In this document: positions 28,012-37,334 of the stretch, piece by piece
Numbering within the stretch: position 1 is the stretch's first letter
How the letters are laid out: each line of letters opens with the position of its first letter
Origin: DASUBV01 sp963822485
Lineage (GTDB): Bacteria > Actinomycetota > Actinomycetes > Streptosporangiales > Streptosporangiaceae
Length of the DNA stretch: 64,000 bases
Direction of reading: 5' to 3'
NCBI GenBank assembly: GCA_963822485.1
Contig: CAWGHW010000037.1
Location: 930,001 to 994,000, forward strand
Notes under the pieces: generated by a model
The model's input: only the letters and a program-made list of their open reading frames with translations
The model's database searches: none
What the model was told of the DNA's origin: nothing
Position numbers and translations under genes: made by a program

Positions 28012-29742
28012 CTACTTCAGCCACATTCGGTCGATCAGGATGTACCACTGCGGGTTCCACTCGTAGCCGTGGACGCTCTTGGCCAGGAAGTCGATCTGCT
28101 TCGGGTTGTACATGTTGACCCAGGGGGCCTGCATGGTGTCCGCGTGATCGACCTGGGTCCAGATCTTGGCCGCACCCGATGGGTCGGTGGCCTCGATGGA
28201 CTCAGCCTTGGTGATCTGCGTCTGAACGGACTTGTCGCAGAACGCCGCGATGTTCGGGCTGGCGTCGCTGTTGGCGTGGATGCTGCCGCAGCCCAGCAGG
28301 ACGTTCAGGAAGTCCGACGGGGCCGGGTAGTCCTGGTACCAGGCCGACCAGCCGACGTTCCACTTGCCGGAGTTCGTCGAGTTCTGCACGAACGGGTACT
28401 GGATGCTGGCGGTCAGCAGCTGCGAGCTGGCCTTGTAGCCGATCGAGTCCAGGTCCGAGACCATCTGCTCGACCAGCGCCTTGCCCACCTGGTCGGTGGT
28501 GCCGTCCACCACGACCTTGTCCCCGGCCGTGCCCGACGCCTTGACCAGTTGCTTGGCCTTGGCCACGTTGGGCCCGGACCAGGTGGTCTGCGACCCGGTG
28601 GTGTACGGGCAGTAGGGCGTGTAAGAGGGGAAGTTGGGCGGCAGGATCTGGCAGGCCGGAACGGCCAGCGACGGACCGCCCGCGATCTTGACGTACGCCG
28701 ACCGGTTGGCCGCGTAGTTGATGGCCTGCCGGGCCTGCAGGTTGTTGAACGGCGCCCGCCGGGTGTTCAGCGCGAAGTACCAGTCGGCGGTCAGCGTGTT
28801 CACGTGGACCTGGCCGGCGTACTTGGTGCTGTTCAGCTGGGTGAGCTGGTCAGACGGGATCTGGTCGCCGTCGAAGACCTCGTCGGCCTGGCCGTTCTGG
28901 ACCTCGGTCACCTCGTCGGAGACCGGCAGCCCGTACTTCTCGATGATCTCGTTGGGGTAGCCCGCCGGCTGGGCCACCGCGCTCCAGACGTGGAAGAAGG
29001 GGTTGCGGACCAGCACCGCGGCCTGGTTCGGGTTGTACGACTTCCACATGTACGGGCCGGTGCCCGGCGCGACCTTGTTGCCGGTCAGCTTCATCGACGT
29101 GCCGGACGGCACCGCGTAGGCGAACGGCAGCGCGAGCTGGTCCATCAATTCCGGGTCGGGCTGGGTCAGGTTGATGGTCAGGGTGTGGGCCGAGTTGTTG
29201 GCGATCACGCCGGTCTTGCTGAGGTCGCAGCCCTTGGTGCTGCACTTGTTCGCGCCCACGATGTGGCTGTAGAACGCGGTCGGGCCGGGCACGGTGAACT
29301 GGCGCTCGAAAGTGGTGACGAAGTCACTGGGCTGGAGCGTCTGGCCGTTGGAGAACTTGATCCCAGTCCGGATGTGGAACAGGTAGGTCTTGCCGCCGTT
29401 GGTGGGGGTCGGGATCGACGTGGCCAGGTCGGGCACGATCTTGGTGCCGGCCAGGCCGCCGACGTGCGCGAAACCCACGAGTCCGTCGTGGGTGTCGATC
29501 AGCAGCTGCCACTCCTCCAGCGTGTAGTTCTGCGCCGGGTCCGCCACGCCGAACGACGAGTTCGCCAGGATGGTGAACGTGCCGCCCGCCTTGGCGGCCT
29601 GCGTGCTGGTGTGAGACGAGGGGCTGGAACTGCTCGTGCCGCAGCCAGCGGCGGCGATGGCCAGGGCTGCCGCGCCCGCCAGGCCGCCCCACTTGAGCAG
29701 GCGGCCTCCGACCGGGCTCGCCGATGCTGTGATTTTGTTCAT
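28012..29742 (-). CDS. ABC transporter peptide-type substrate-binding lipoprotein (SBP_bac_5)
   Basis: 576 residues. The signal ends in AIAAAGCGTS, a good lipobox, followed by a Ser-rich linker. The mature part has GGTFTILANSSFGVADPAQNYT, the family's DLATSIPTPTNGGKTYLFHIR and FHIRTGIKFSNG, and a normal C-terminus. AAGGAGGT at 29748-29755 stands five bases before the ATG, a strong site fitting high expression. It is the first gene of the five-gene importer. Peptides are the family default, but sugars or opines are possible. Confidence 0.94.
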   Translation of the reverse strand: MNKITASASPVGGRLLKWGGLAGAAALAIAAAGCGTSSSSPSSHTSTQAAKAGGTFTILANSSFGVADPAQNYTLEEWQLLIDTHDGLVGFAHVGGLAGTKIVPDLATSIPTPTNGGKTYLFHIRTGIKFSNGQTLQPSDFVTTFERQFTVPGPTAFYSHIVGANKCSTKGCDLSKTGVIANNSAHTLTINLTQPDPELMDQLALPFAYAVPSGTSMKLTGNKVAPGTGPYMWKSYNPNQAAVLVRNPFFHVWSAVAQPAGYPNEIIEKYGLPVSDEVTEVQNGQADEVFDGDQIPSDQLTQLNSTKYAGQVHVNTLTADWYFALNTRRAPFNNLQARQAINYAANRSAYVKIAGGPSLAVPACQILPPNFPSYTPYCPYTTGSQTTWSGPNVAKAKQLVKASGTAGDKVVVDGTTDQVGKALVEQMVSDLDSIGYKASSQLLTASIQYPFVQNSTNSGKWNVGWSAWYQDYPAPSDFLNVLLGCGSIHANSDASPNIAAFCDKSVQTQITKAESIEATDPSGAAKIWTQVDHADTMQAPWVNMYNPKQIDFLAKSVHGYEWNPQWYILIDRMWLK

Positions 29743-29918
29743 AGGGCACCTCCTTAGCGGAATTTATACGTTGTCCGGCTTGGGGGGCGGAAGTGTGTAG
29801 AGATAACGCTTTGGCCGCAGGATTTAGTAAATATTTGCCTGCCAGGGCCCCAGGTGCCGGAATCTGGTCGTCCCGACGGCACCGGGCGCTGGCCACCGCG
29901 GTGCGCCAGCCGGGCGGG

Positions 29919-30572
29919 TTACGCCGTCGTCCGGCGCCCGGCCAGCTCGATAATGCCGGCCGGCAGCGCCGTGGCGACCAGCAGCCGCGGCAGCAGATCG
30001 TCCTCCAGCGTGAGCGCACGGAAGGTCATGGCCACGGTGACGTCATGGTCCGGCCGGTGCACGATCTCGACCGGATCACCGGCCTGGATGTCGCCGGGCT
30101 CGATCACCCGGAGGTACGCGCCCGGCCGGGCGGCCTGGGTGAACCGCCGGATCCAGCCCTGGCGGCCCATCCACCCCTGGAAGGTCCCGCACGGGATCCG
30201 CGGGCACGACACCTCGAGGATCACGTCCGCCCCGATCCGCCAGCGCTCACCGATAAGCGCGTCGTTCACGGCGACGCCGGCCGTGGTCAGGTTCTCCCCG
30301 AATACGCCATTGCGCAGCGCCAGGCCCATTTCCGTCGCCCATCCATCCAGGTCCTCCCTGGCGTAGGCGTAGACCGCCTGGTCGGTGCCGCCGTGATTGC
30401 GCACGTCATAGACCCGGTCCCCGGCCAGGCCGACCGTGCCGTCGCCCATGGGCCCCGGCGCCATGACGGCGACCGGGCCCTCGACGGGACGCTTGTCAAT
30501 CCCCGTCGACCTGATGCCCTTCCACGGATTGGGCCGCGGACGACCCACATTGACTGACAGCACCCTCACCAT
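29919..30572 (-). CDS. MOSC domain protein (YiiM-like)
   Basis: 217 residues. It opens VLSVNVGRPRPNPWKG, then GDRVYDVRNHGGTDQAVYAY, NGVFGENLTT and the conserved Cys in CPRIPCGTFQGW, all typical of stand-alone MOSC proteins related to YiiM. These bind or transfer molybdenum cofactor sulfur and often detoxify N-hydroxylated compounds. The start overlaps the tail of the MFS gene upstream by 77 bases. Confidence 0.9.
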   Translation of the reverse strand: MVRVLSVNVGRPRPNPWKGIRSTGIDKRPVEGPVAVMAPGPMGDGTVGLAGDRVYDVRNHGGTDQAVYAYAREDLDGWATEMGLALRNGVFGENLTTAGVAVNDALIGERWRIGADVILEVSCPRIPCGTFQGWMGRQGWIRRFTQAARPGAYLRVIEPGDIQAGDPVEIVHRPDHDVTVAMTFRALTLEDDLLPRLLVATALPAGIIELAGRRTTA

Positions 30573-31776
30573 AGCGACGGTATTTCCCGGCCGCGATTAT
30601 GGCCAGGCATTTCCGCGGGCCGTTGATGAGGGCGAAGGCGACCAGGGCGACAGCCTGAGTGGCCGCCGCCACTGCGAGCACCGCGGCCGGAGATCCCGCC
30701 AGGTGGCCGGCCAGCGCGGTGCCGAGGGCGCCGGCCGCGATCTTCAGGCTGGCGGCGGTGGTGAAGACCTGGGCCCGCAGCCGCGCCGGGGCCTCGCGGT
30801 GACGGACCGAGAACACGGCGGTGAGCTGCGGCCCGTCGGCCACGCCAGCCAGGGCGACGGCGGCGATCACCCAGCCGGCCGCGGGCGCGAGGGCCAGGCC
30901 GAGGTAGGCCAGGCCGGCCAGCCCGGTGGCCACGGCGAACTGGGTGTCCGGAGACAGGCGGGGCGGCCAGCGGGACAGCACGGCGTTGGCCGCCAGGGAG
31001 GCCGCGGCGAGCAGGGACAGCAGCAGGGCGCCGCGGTCGGCGCCGCCGAGGTGGCGCTGGCCGAGCAGCGGGCAGGCGACGACGAGCATGCCGACCCCGA
31101 CGTAGGCGATCACCGAGCAGGCGGTGATGCGCAGCAGGGACGCAACGCTCGCGATGGCGCCGAACCCGGCCCGCAGGTCGGACAGCACCGACCCCCTGGC
31201 GGCCTGGCGGCCGGCGGGCTCGGGCCGGGGCAGCAGCCAGGCGGCGGGCGCGCCGAGCAGCAGCAGGGCCACGACGACGGCCACGGCCCAGCCGACCCCG
31301 GCCGCGGCGGCGACCAGGCCGGCCAGGGCGGGCCCGATCAGGGCGGCGGCCGAGTAGGTGCTGACGTCGAGTGCGTAGCCGCGGGCCAGCCGCGGCGCGG
31401 GCAGGATGCCGGGCAGCCGCGAGGTCCAGCCGCCGGTCAGGGACGGGGCCAGGAAGCCGGCCGCGGCCGCCAGGACGGCCACCGCGATCAGGGGCAGGTG
31501 ACCGAGGCTGACGGCGACCACGCCGAGGCCGGCGGCGTAGCCGGCCAGCGCCCAGGCGAGCACCCGGCCCGGGGCCGCGCTGCGGTCCAGCAGGACGCCG
31601 AACAGCGGGCCGCCGCAGCCGCCGGCGATGGTCAGGGCGGCGTAGAGCAGCGCGGCGGTGCGGGCCGACCCGGTCACGGCCAGGCCGAGCAGCAGCAGCG
31701 CGGGCCCGGACATCTCATCAGCGGTCCGCGCGACGGTGGCTCCGGCCAGGTAAGTACCCAGCCTGTAACGGCTCAT
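30496..31776 (-). CDS. MFS transporter
   Basis: 426 residues with about twelve hydrophobic segments (ALLLLGLAVTGSARTAALLY, LALAPAAGWVIAAVALAGV). The last 30 residues after the final helix run into the MOSC gene and look like non-coding read-through, so the true stop may have been lost by a small indel near 30570. Transcribed away from the CGNR regulator across only 25 bases, which suggests efflux under its control. Confidence 0.85.
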   Translation of the reverse strand: MSRYRLGTYLAGATVARTADEMSGPALLLLGLAVTGSARTAALLYAALTIAGGCGGPLFGVLLDRSAAPGRVLAWALAGYAAGLGVVAVSLGHLPLIAVAVLAAAAGFLAPSLTGGWTSRLPGILPAPRLARGYALDVSTYSAAALIGPALAGLVAAAAGVGWAVAVVVALLLLGAPAAWLLPRPEPAGRQAARGSVLSDLRAGFGAIASVASLLRITACSVIAYVGVGMLVVACPLLGQRHLGGADRGALLLSLLAAASLAANAVLSRWPPRLSPDTQFAVATGLAGLAYLGLALAPAAGWVIAAVALAGVADGPQLTAVFSVRHREAPARLRAQVFTTAASLKIAAGALGTALAGHLAGSPAAVLAVAAATQAVALVAFALINGPRKCLAIIAAGKYRRYGEGAVSQCGSSAAQSVEGHQVDGD

Positions 31777-31792
31777 CGAATCTAGACGTTAC
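31765..31792. promoter_or_regulatory. inverted repeat over divergent MFS/CGNR starts
   Basis: GTAACG (31765-31770) and CGTTAC (31787-31792) form a perfect inverted repeat with a 16-base spacer, overlapping the first MFS codons and the 25-base gap. TTACACT ends seven bases before the CGNR ATG and TAGATT lies a few bases before the MFS ATG. Both transcripts may therefore be leaderless, with one site controlling both. Confidence 0.5.
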
Positions 31793-31801
31793 ACTGGCCG
31801 C

Positions 31802-32365
31802 ATGGCGGCTGAGTTCACCGATCCCGCGGCGGCGGCCGAGCGAGCGGCCGCGCTGACCGGCCTGCTGACCGGCCCGCTGGCCGGCGGGCCGCCGGCGGGC
31901 GCCAGCGAGGTGGCGGCGCTGCTGCGCGACTTCGGCGAGCCGGAGCCGATCACGATCACCGACGCCGACCTGGCCGGGCTCCGGCGGGTGGCGGCCGCGC
32001 TGCGGCAGGTGTTCGCCGCGCCGGATGCCGGCACGGCGGCGCGGCTGCTCAACGAGCTCCTGGCGGCGTCGGCCGGGCCGCCCCGGCTGAGCCGCCACGA
32101 CGGGACGGCCTGGCACGTGCACGTGGACCGGGAGGACGACGCCGCGTGGGCGGACTGGTTCGCCGCGTCATCGGCGGCCGGCCTGGCCACGGTCCTGGCC
32201 GGCAGGCAGGCGGTGCCGGGCGGCCTGTGCGCGGCGCCGGGCTGCGCGGCCCCGTTCGCGGCCACGGGCGGCGGCTCGCCGCGCCGCTACTGCTCCGCGC
32301 GCTGCGCCAGCCGGGCCCGGGTGACGGCCTACCGGGCCCGCTCGGTCCGCTCGGTCCGCCGCTGA
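31802..32365 (+). CDS. CGNR zinc-finger regulator (ABATE domain)
   Basis: 187 residues. The N-terminal 120 residues form the ABATE-type ligand domain. The C-terminal zinc finger has CAAPGCAAPF, then RRYCSARCASRARVTAYR, with four Cys in the right spacing; the eponymous CGNR is replaced by CASR. These proteins are stress-responsive transcription factors. It is divergent from an MFS gene. Confidence 0.85.
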   Translation: MAAEFTDPAAAAERAAALTGLLTGPLAGGPPAGASEVAALLRDFGEPEPITITDADLAGLRRVAAALRQVFAAPDAGTAARLLNELLAASAGPPRLSRHDGTAWHVHVDREDDAAWADWFAASSAAGLATVLAGRQAVPGGLCAAPGCAAPFAATGGGSPRRYCSARCASRARVTAYRARSVRSVRR

Positions 32366-32366
32366 G

Positions 32367-33184
32367 CTACTTCTCGGCCACGCCGCAGTACAGCCAGCGG
32401 GAGCCGTCGGAGTCGGCCAGGACCGGATCCTCGCAGCCCCACAGCCCGACCCAGGTCACGTCCAGGTCGGCGCCGGGGTAAGGCGCGACGAGCCGGAGCC
32501 CGTCGAAGAACGCGCGGACCTCGTCCTTGGTGCGGTGGAAGGCGCCGCCCGCGGCGCGCTGGCCGACCTCGGCCAGCACCTGGATGGCCTGCGGCGGCTT
32601 GTGGTCGTTGGTCATGTGCGACAGGGCCAGGTAGCTGCCCGGCGCCAGCGCGGCCAGGTACTGCTTGACCAGCGCCTGCGGGTCGCTCTCGTCGGCGACG
32701 AAGTGCAGCACCGCGGTGAGCAGCAGGCCGCTGGCTGGCTGAAGTCGATGAGGGCGCGCAGGTCGGGATGGCCGAGCACGGCGTCCGGGTCGCGCATGTC
32801 GGCCAGGATCACCCGGCTAGCCGGGTCGTCGCGCAGCAGGTCGCCGCCGTGGGCCAGCACCAGCGGGTCGCTGTCGACGTAGACCACGCGAGCCTCGGGG
32901 GCGACGCGCCGGACCACCTCGTGGGTGTTGCCGACGGTCGGCAGCCCGGAGCCGATGTCGATGAACTGGCGGACGCCCCGCCTGGCCATCCACGTGGCGG
33001 CCCGCTGGTGAAAGCCGCGGTTGGCCCAGGCCGAGTCGACCAGCTCGGGCGCGCGCGACTTGAGCAGCTCGGCCGCGGCCCGGTCCGACTCGAAGTTCTG
33101 CCTGCCGCCCAGCAGGTAGTCATAGACGCGTGCCGGGCTGGGCCGGGACGGGTCCACGCCAGGCGGTTCCTGCGGGCCGGTCAT
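32367..33184 (-). pseudogene. DUF574-type SAM methyltransferase, one frameshift
   Basis: Residues 1-150 read from the ATG at 33184: DPSRPSPARVYDYLLGG, FIDIGSGLPTVGNTHEV and VVYVDSDPLV. The frame changes near 32735 and continues with LHFVADESDPQALVKQYL, SYLALSHMTND and VTWVGLWGCEDP to the TAG at 32367. It is a close relative of the methyltransferase at 10661-11971 but has no NUDIX part. Family members are abundant in actinomycetes and their targets are mostly unknown. Confidence 0.88.
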
Positions 33185-33247
33185 GCATGCCTCCGTTCAG
33201 CGGCCAGGATCAGTCTGGCACGGGGCCGGAGGCCCATTCTGCCCAGG

Positions 33248-33484
33248 TTAGTTAGGCGCGGGGTACATCAGGTCAAGCACGTCGCTGACCGGGCGCTTGC
33301 GGCAGGCCGGGCAGACGTCCACGTGCGGCTGGCCGGGCTGCGTGCCCAGCGCGCCGATCGCGGCCATCTTGGCCGCGGAGAACTTGTTGTCGCTGCGATG
33401 CAGCGTAGCGACCTCCTCGGGGAGGATCTCCTGACCGCAAAGGTCACAAATGCGGTGCTCGATCGTCTCGGTCTTCTTAGCCAT
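33248..33484 (-). CDS. small two-CxxC zinc-ribbon-like protein
   Basis: 78 residues with Cys13-x2-Cys16 (CDLCGQ) and Cys58-x2-Cys61 (CPACRK), a spacing able to hold one zinc. It starts MAKKTETIEHR. I do not recognise a named family. It is monocistronic, between the methyltransferase and the EamA exporter. Confidence 0.7.
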   Translation of the reverse strand: MAKKTETIEHRICDLCGQEILPEEVATLHRSDNKFSAAKMAAIGALGTQPGQPHVDVCPACRKRPVSDVLDLMYPAPN

Positions 33485-33507
33485 GGCTCCCCCGGTTGCT
33501 GCCCGCT

Positions 33508-34434
33508 TCAGCCGGTGATACCCCGGTGACCGGCTGCTACACCGGCGGCCCGGCCCGGCGGGGGGTCAGTCGCGACCGGGGCGGGCCGGAGCGCCACGCT
33601 GACGGCGTTGGCGGCCACGATGGCCGCGATGGCCAGCCACTGGACCCAGGCCAGCGACTGGCTCAGGACGACCAGGCCGGCCAGCGCCGCCACGACCGGG
33701 TTGACGCTCATGAACACCCCGAAGAACCGGGTCGAGACCCGGCGCAGGGCCAGCATGTCGGACAGGAACGGGATGGCCGAGCACAGGATGCCCGCGGCGG
33801 CCGCCTCGCCGAGGTCGCGGAGCGCCGGATGAGTGTGCAGCAGGACCACGATCCCCACCGGGATGTACAGCAGCGCCGAGACCCCGGCCGCGGCGGCCGG
33901 TCCCTGCGCGCCCGGCAGCCGGCGGCCGACGATCCGGTTGAGCAGGATGTAGGAGGCCCAGCAGACGGCGGCCACCAGGCCGAGCACGATGCCCAGGTAG
34001 TCAGTGGTCGGCTGCGGGCGGGCCAGCACCAGGACGGCGCCGCCGGCGACCAGCGCGCAGCCCAGGTCGGTCAGGCGGCGCGAGGCGGCCAGCGCCACGG
34101 CGAGCGGCCCCAGGAACTCCAGGGTCACGGCCAGGCCGAGCCCGATCCGGTCGATCGCCGTATACAGCGACAGGTTCATGGTGGCGAAGACCACCGCCAG
34201 GGCCAGCACCGGCCACCACTGGGCCCAGGTGAACGAGCGCACCCGCGGACGCCCGACCGCGACCAGGACCACCGCGGCCACCCACTGCCGCACGGCCACC
34301 ACCCCGGCCGGCCCGAGCGCGGGGAAGGCCAGCGCCGCCGTGGCCGCGCCGGCCTGGTTGGCCAGCGCGCTGCCGGTCATCAGGGCCATGCCCGCCGCCT
34401 GCTGCCTGCCTGGGGTGGTCATGCCTGGAAGCAT
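33508..34434 (-). CDS. EamA/RhtA-type amino-acid exporter
   Basis: About 308 residues from the ATG at 34434; the ATG at 34422 is equally possible, and the longer frame to 34476 would run through the operator region. Ten hydrophobic segments form two EamA repeats. LGLAVTLEFLGPLAVAL and FGVFMSVNPVVAALAGL resemble the RhtA threonine/homoserine exporters. It is divergent from the LysR gene that probably controls it. Confidence 0.9.
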   Translation of the reverse strand: MLPGMTTPGRQQAAGMALMTGSALANQAGAATAALAFPALGPAGVVAVRQWVAAVVLVAVGRPRVRSFTWAQWWPVLALAVVFATMNLSLYTAIDRIGLGLAVTLEFLGPLAVALAASRRLTDLGCALVAGGAVLVLARPQPTTDYLGIVLGLVAAVCWASYILLNRIVGRRLPGAQGPAAAAGVSALLYIPVGIVVLLHTHPALRDLGEAAAAGILCSAIPFLSDMLALRRVSTRFFGVFMSVNPVVAALAGLVVLSQSLAWVQWLAIAAIVAANAVSVALRPAPVATDPPPGRAAGVAAGHRGITG

Positions 34435-34467
34435 GCGCCGGCCTGGCGCATGCGCAAAATGCATGCA
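34431..34467. promoter_or_regulatory. GCATGC-rich operator between EamA and LysR genes
   Basis: GCATGC occurs at 34431-34436 and 34461-34466, and inside the ten-base perfect palindrome GCGCATGCGC at 34446-34455. The spacing of about 15 bases puts the sites on nearby faces of the helix, as for a LysR tetramer. It covers the space upstream of both genes. Confidence 0.5.
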
Positions 34468-34491
34468 CGAGGCCATCTATACGCTTAACGC

Positions 34492-35343
34492 ATGGACCTT
34501 GAGCTGCGGCACCTGCGCTGCCTGGTCGCCATCGTGGACTCGGGCAGCTTCACCGACGCCGCCATCGAGCTGGGCATCTCCCAGGCGGCGGTGTCCCGGG
34601 CCCTGATCGCGCTGGAGGAGGTACTCGGGGCCCGGCTGCTGCACCGGACCAGCCGGAGCGTCACCCCGACCACGGCCGGCGTCCAGGTCCTGGCCCGGGC
34701 CCGGCACCTGCTGGCCGAGGCCGATGACCTGGTGGCCGAGGCCACCACCGGGCACACCCGGCTGCGCCTGGGCCATGCCTGGTCGGCCATCGGCCGGCAC
34801 ACCGCGGAGTTCCAGCGCCGCTGGGCGGCCCGGTATCCCGACGTCGAGCTGCACCTGGTGCGCACCAACTCCGCCACCGGCGGACTGGCCGAGGGCACGT
34901 GCGATCTCGCGGTGGTGCGCACCGCGGTCGACGAGCACCGCTTCGCCAGCGCCGTCGTCGGCCACGAACGGCGCTACTGCGCGCTGGCCGCCGACGACCC
35001 CTGGGCCCGGCGCCGGTCCGTCGCGCTGGCCGAGATCGGCCAGCGGACCTTGCTCATCGACCGGCGGACCGGCACCACCACCCCCGAGCTGTGGCCGGAC
35101 GGCACGCGGCCCGCGATCGAGCACACCCAGGACATCGACGACTGGCTCGCGGTGATCGCGACCGGCCGCAGCGTCGGCATCACCACCGAGGGCACGGTCA
35201 CGCAGTACCGCCGGGACGGCATCGTGTTCCGGCCGCTGCGCGACGCCCCGCCGGTGGCCGTCCAGCTCATCTGGCGCCGGCACGACCCGCACCCGTCCAC
35301 GCACGCGGCGATCGCCATGCTCACCGAGCTGTACTCGGGCTAA
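34492..35343 (+). CDS. LysR-family transcriptional regulator
   Basis: 283 residues. The N-terminal winged helix (LRHLRCLVAIVDSGSFTDAAIELGISQAAVSRALIALE) is canonical. The effector domain begins near residue 92 (RLRLGHAWSAIGRHTAEFQRRW) and includes TCDLAVVRT. It is divergent from the EamA exporter with shared GCATGC palindromes, so it probably activates the exporter in response to an amino acid or analogue. Confidence 0.93.
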   Translation: MDLELRHLRCLVAIVDSGSFTDAAIELGISQAAVSRALIALEEVLGARLLHRTSRSVTPTTAGVQVLARARHLLAEADDLVAEATTGHTRLRLGHAWSAIGRHTAEFQRRWAARYPDVELHLVRTNSATGGLAEGTCDLAVVRTAVDEHRFASAVVGHERRYCALAADDPWARRRSVALAEIGQRTLLIDRRTGTTTPELWPDGTRPAIEHTQDIDDWLAVIATGRSVGITTEGTVTQYRRDGIVFRPLRDAPPVAVQLIWRRHDPHPSTHAAIAMLTELYSG

Positions 35344-35346
35344 TGG

Positions 35347-35778
35347 CTAGAGCAGGCGGAAGTCGGCGAAGTCGAAGCCCGGCGCCACCACGCAGCTGAC
35401 CAGCACCGGCTCGGTGCCCGCGGGCACGGCCCGCTGCCAGACCCCGCCCGGCACCAGCGCCTGCGGCCGCTGGCCCGCGTCCAGGTCCGCGCCGAGCCGC
35501 ACCGGGCTCTCCGGGCCGGGCTCGTCGCCCGCGCCGCCGAGCCGCAGGTCCAGCGGCCCGCCGCGGTGCCACAGCCACAGCTCGTCCGAGCGGACCACGT
35601 GCCAGCGCGACTCCTCACCGGGGTACAGCACGAAGTAGATCGCGGTCGCCGCCTGCCGCGGCCCGTCGTAGCCCGCCGGCTCGAAGATCACTGGCGCGCG
35701 CCAGGTCTGCCGGAACCAGCCGCCCTCCGGATGCGGCGCCAGGTCCAGCTGCTCGGCCAGCGGCGGTCGCGACGTCAT
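35347..35778 (-). CDS. cupin domain protein (DUF985)
   Basis: 143 residues. The DUF985 cupin signature is clear: LDLAPHPEGGWFRQTWRA, AIYFVLYPGEESRWHVV, DELWLWHRGGPL and WQRAVPAGTEPVLVSCVVAPGFDF. The gene converges with LysR three bases away and is divergent from the GNAT gene. The function is unknown beyond the sugar/small-molecule-binding cupin fold. Confidence 0.9.
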   Translation of the reverse strand: MTSRPPLAEQLDLAPHPEGGWFRQTWRAPVIFEPAGYDGPRQAATAIYFVLYPGEESRWHVVRSDELWLWHRGGPLDLRLGGAGDEPGPESPVRLGADLDAGQRPQALVPGGVWQRAVPAGTEPVLVSCVVAPGFDFADFRLL

Positions 35779-35821
35779 GGGCCCATCCTTCCCGCCCCGG
35801 CGGGACGCTACCGTGGGGCCG

Positions 35822-36322
35822 ATGGACGTGCGGCCGGCGGACGTGCGGCCGGCCAGCCCGGACGACGCGGCGGCCATCCTCGGCCTGCGCATGGCGGCCG
35901 AGCGCTGGCTGGCCGAGCGCGGCATCGAGCAGTGGCACCCCGGCGAGGTATCGCTGGCCGACGTGCAGGGACAGGTCGCGGCGGGCCAGTGGCACGTGGC
36001 CTGCGCAGGCGGCCTGATGCGCGCGGCGCTGCGGCTGCTGTGGTCCGACCCGGTCTGGGGCGACGACCGGCCCGCCGTCTACGTGCACGGGCTGGTCATC
36101 GACCGCGCCCACGCCGGCCACGGGCTGGGCGCCGGGCTGCTGGACTGGGCCGAGGCGCAGGGCCGCCGGGCCGGCGTCACCGTGCTGCGGCTGGACTGCG
36201 TGGCGGCCAACCCCGGCCTGCGCCGTTACTACGGCCGGCTGGGCTTCCGCGAGGTAGGCCGGCGGGACTTCGACGGCCCCTGGCACAGCGCCGTGCTGCT
36301 GGAGCGGGACATCGCGCGTTGA
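35822..36322 (+). CDS. GNAT-family N-acetyltransferase
   Basis: 166 residues from the ATG at 35822; the upstream in-frame ATG would overlap the cupin start. The acetyl-CoA pocket shows as VHGLVIDRAHAGHGLGAGLLDWAE (motif A with GHGLGAG), then LDCVAANPGLRRYYGRLGF (motif B). There is a small N-terminal RPADVRPA duplication. The substrate is unknown. Confidence 0.9.
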   Translation: MDVRPADVRPASPDDAAAILGLRMAAERWLAERGIEQWHPGEVSLADVQGQVAAGQWHVACAGGLMRAALRLLWSDPVWGDDRPAVYVHGLVIDRAHAGHGLGAGLLDWAEAQGRRAGVTVLRLDCVAANPGLRRYYGRLGFREVGRRDFDGPWHSAVLLERDIAR

Positions 36323-36368
36323 CCTCAAGTCCGGTTGAGGTCGTAGCGTCGGGCCCAGGAGGCTGACG

Positions 36369-37184
36369 ATGACCAAGCTCGATCTCGGGTCCTTCGGCGT
36401 GGTGCTCGACGTCTCGGCCGACGGCGCCCACCGCATCGAGGCCGCCGAGCTGGAGACGCTCGGCTACGGCACCATCTGGCTGCCCGGCGGCCAGATCGAC
36501 CGCCTCAGCCGGCTGGCCGAGATCGCCGCGGCCACCCGGTCGGCGCGGGTCGGGTCGGCCATCATCCCCGCGGGTGTCTACGAGCCCGCCGCGGTCAGCC
36601 AGCTTTACGCCGAGCTGGAGGCCAGCGCGCCGGGCCGGTTCGTGGCCGGGCTGGGCGGCCCGCAGGGACCCCGGCCGATCCCGGCGCTGAGCGACTACCT
36701 GGACCGGCTCGACGTGCCGGCCAGCCGGCTGATCCTGGCCGCGCTGGGCCCGCGCAAGCTCGAGCTGGCCAGAGACCGAGCCGCCGGGGCCATCCTGCTG
36801 CTGGTCACGCCCGCCTACGTGCGTACGGCGCGGGCGCTGCTGGGTGAGCAGGCCACGCTGGTCATCGACCTGATGGTGGTGCTCGACACCGACGCCGGCC
36901 GGGCTCGGGAGACCGCGCGGGCTCCGCTGCGCTTCCTGTCGGGCGTCCCCGGCTACCGGGCCAGCTTCAGCCGGATGGGCTTCGCCGACGCCGAGGTCGA
37001 GGCGCTGAGCGACCGCCTCGTCGACGAGCTAGTGATCTGGGGCGACCCGGCCACGGTGACCGCGCGCCTCGGGGAGTTCCGCGACGCGGGCGCCGACCAC
37101 ATCGCGCTGCACATCCGCGACGACGCCGGCCAGCCCGGCCCGCTGGCCGCCGCCCGCCAGCTGGCGCCCTTGCTCCGTTCATGA
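36369..37184 (+). CDS. F420-dependent LLM-class oxidoreductase (TIGR03620-like)
   Basis: 271 residues with good AGGAGG upstream. The TIM-barrel features of the luciferase-like family are clear: AAELETLGYGTIWLPGG, TRSARVGSAIIPAGVY, YAELEASAPGRFVAGLGG and the C-terminal IWGDPATVTARLGEFRDAGADHIALHI. The length and pattern match the TIGR03620 subgroup, which uses F420. The substrate is unknown. Confidence 0.88.
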   Translation: MTKLDLGSFGVVLDVSADGAHRIEAAELETLGYGTIWLPGGQIDRLSRLAEIAAATRSARVGSAIIPAGVYEPAAVSQLYAELEASAPGRFVAGLGGPQGPRPIPALSDYLDRLDVPASRLILAALGPRKLELARDRAAGAILLLVTPAYVRTARALLGEQATLVIDLMVVLDTDAGRARETARAPLRFLSGVPGYRASFSRMGFADAEVEALSDRLVDELVIWGDPATVTARLGEFRDAGADHIALHIRDDAGQPGPLAAARQLAPLLRS

Positions 37185-37334
37185 TCACGGGGAGGTCTCA
37201 GCGACTATGAATGAGAACTCCGCGTGATAACGAACGGCCAGAGAGGCTGTCCACAGGCTGGCTGGGTTCGAGGGGGCGTCCACAGGGTGGCTATCGCATG
37301 AGCTGGGCGGGCCGAGGCGGCGAAGGATGGCCGC

